DNA of 27,500 bases, taken from Glandiceps talaboti. Its lineage: Eukaryota; Hemichordata; Enteropneusta; Spengelidae. Location of the stretch: the NCBI RefSeq assembly GCF_964340395.1, contig NC_135553.1:13267501-13295000 (forward strand). Direction: 5' to 3'. A program made the translations under genes and the position numbers. Below are positions 10,717-27,500 of this stretch, piece by piece. Positions within the stretch are counted from its first letter, which is position 1, and every line of letters begins with the position of its first letter. Under the pieces are notes generated by a model. That model was not told the DNA's origin, ran no database searches, and was given only the letters and a program-made list of their open reading frames with translations.

Positions 10717-12148
10717 CATTGTATTGTGATGCACAGCTGCATAATTAAATTATATGCGGGCATAGCTGTTCCAACATATTGTAGACTGTTCTAATATCAC
10801 ACGAAGGTCAGCTGAGGACTGGTAAACTGGAATGAAATTCTCTATGATTGTGTGTTTCTTGTCGTTTTGTTTGTAGCGTCAAGATGAAGCCATTTTTTAG
10901 CAATTTATCATGAGCCATAAACTCTAGAAGGTCCTTCACCGCAACAAAGTCCTGATATTTTTCATCGCATAATAAACATATATTCTCGAAACGTGTGACT
11001 ACATTAGCAAGATATACTCCCATGCATATAGTTAAGTATTACTATTCGTTCGATTTTGTGTAAAGGTGGTCCTTTTTATCGTTATCTCTTTTTTTTCATT
11101 TGCCGATCAACCATTATACTTAATCACGCCGATACTACTACAAATATAATAAAACACACGCCCTCTACGGCATGATTAGAAAACCATGAGAACGTCACTG
11201 TCGGCAACTTGAAATGGCAACGTCACAGGTGCTCAGGGTTGCATGGGAACTAGAGAATACGTCACATTTCGGGATGTCACCGTACTGTATATGAAACATC
11301 ATTGATCATCCTAAAAAGGAAAAATGAAGAGTTGACCTTAAATCTGCTTTAACTGTAACTGAGGTATTATTTTTTTCGATCGGACAACAATATATTCACT
11401 TATAATTGTTAAAATTCCAATAACTAGACATTATAGATGTCACACTATAAATGATAAATCATGACTCATTGGGGAGGGGGGGCCACTGGTTTTTAGGAGC
11501 GGACCCAGAAAATCAATTACATCGGATATACATTACACCATCATACTAAGGGTACTGCTCCGATCCACTGATACGTTTACCCCACAGGTGATTCGTGAAT
11601 ACAGTGCAGGGTGTATGATATTGTGACTCGGGCATTATCAAACCAGTTTCACGTACACGTGTCATGATCAGTTTACAGTTACAGCTCAGAGTGTAGCTTT
11701 AAAATGAAAACGTGTTATCGTCTTATTTTGTTACGACATGCTAAAACATACACTAAAATTATGTACTATAAAGTTGTAGTGCAACCTTTATGAATTTTAT
11801 TTGTATATTAAGCAATCATTTTAGTACAGCGAAATAGTAATTTTTCTCAGAACTTACTTAATATCAAATGTCCTTGTAACTTATTCATTAAGGTTTCTTC
11901 ATTGCTAGGATCTCAGTGGTTGGATAATCTAACAGATCGGTGTGCATTATAATAAATATTGTTCTTCTTGAGAGCACCTACAATGTAAAAGTACCCCGGG
12001 CTGAACTATTGTTGATACGAACTGGTATAAAGATCAACAAAATTCCTGCTGTAATGTTTACAAAGCTCTTCTGTAAATCTAAACCATAACCCCCCCCCCT
12101 CCCCTTAACAATTAACCCTCTCCCACCCTTAAGAACGAAACACTCGTC
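10717..12148. other. intergenic stretch between retrotransposon and receptor stop codon
   Basis: Most of it is AT-rich and without recognisable genes. The minus-strand open frame 11023-10808 (71 codons) has protein-like composition (MGVYLANVVTRFENICLLCD...) but resembles no family I know and has no supported splice sites, so it is left unassigned. The right part should contain the 3' UTR of the receptor gene. C-runs occur at about 12090-12105. Confidence 0.5.
11796..11801 (-). promoter_or_regulatory. candidate polyadenylation signal of the receptor gene
   Basis: On the minus strand this reads AATAAA, about 350 nt after the receptor stop codon at 12149-12151. It is a single hexamer match in AT-rich DNA, so the assignment is tentative. 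Confidence 0.3.

Positions 12149-27500
<15,352 letters not shown>

Overview
The window looks like nuclear DNA of an invertebrate animal, most likely marine. It is AT-rich, has spliced genes with canonical GT-AG introns, is crowded with microsatellites, and carries several retroelement and transposon remains. The gene content (a Golgi carbohydrate sulfotransferase encoded in one exon, and an NMDA-type glutamate receptor) does not by itself fix the phylum. An invertebrate deuterostome or lophotrochozoan would fit, but this is inference.

Layout. (1) 98-1516 (+): a single-exon carbohydrate sulfotransferase, a type II Golgi membrane protein. (2) 1.5-7.3 kb: gene-poor DNA with TA and GT microsatellites and the 3' end of a truncated non-LTR retrotransposon ending in ATTGA-type tandem repeats (about 3270-3588). 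(3) 7363-10290 (+): an uninterrupted 975-codon non-LTR retrotransposon protein (APE-type endonuclease plus reverse transcriptase, CR1/Jockey group), followed by a 3' UTR with its own AATAAA. (4) 12149-27500 (-): ten coding exons of an NMDA-receptor subunit, reconstructed here from splice sites, phases and homology. They give 817 consecutive residues, from the late amino-terminal domain to the stop codon. The 5' part lies beyond the right edge.

The receptor has the whole NMDA-subunit layout: S1, M1, M2 pore loop, M3, S2, M4 and a cytoplasmic tail. Three points stand out. Its ligand pocket keeps the alpha-carboxylate arginine and the amino-group aspartate but has lost the residues that hold the glutamate side chain in GluN2. 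The normally near-invariant SYTANLAAF gate reads MYTADLVTH. The tail has a short coiled coil and ends in ETTV, a class I PDZ ligand.

The receptor introns hold the most unusual DNA. Between TA microsatellites lies a perfect 182-bp palindrome (20130-20311). Each arm encodes a complete type I hammerhead ribozyme core, probably from a Penelope-like element or retrozyme. The 4.8-kb intron also holds a roughly 1.3-kb element of about 148-bp tandem units, a GACA microsatellite and a 3' hairpin (pearl/Helentron-like), a 328-bp MITE-like element with 27-bp inverted ends (a related end lies in another intron), and a minisatellite of about 42 bp.

The sulfotransferase and the receptor converge on the retrotransposon. 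I see no functional link between the genes.
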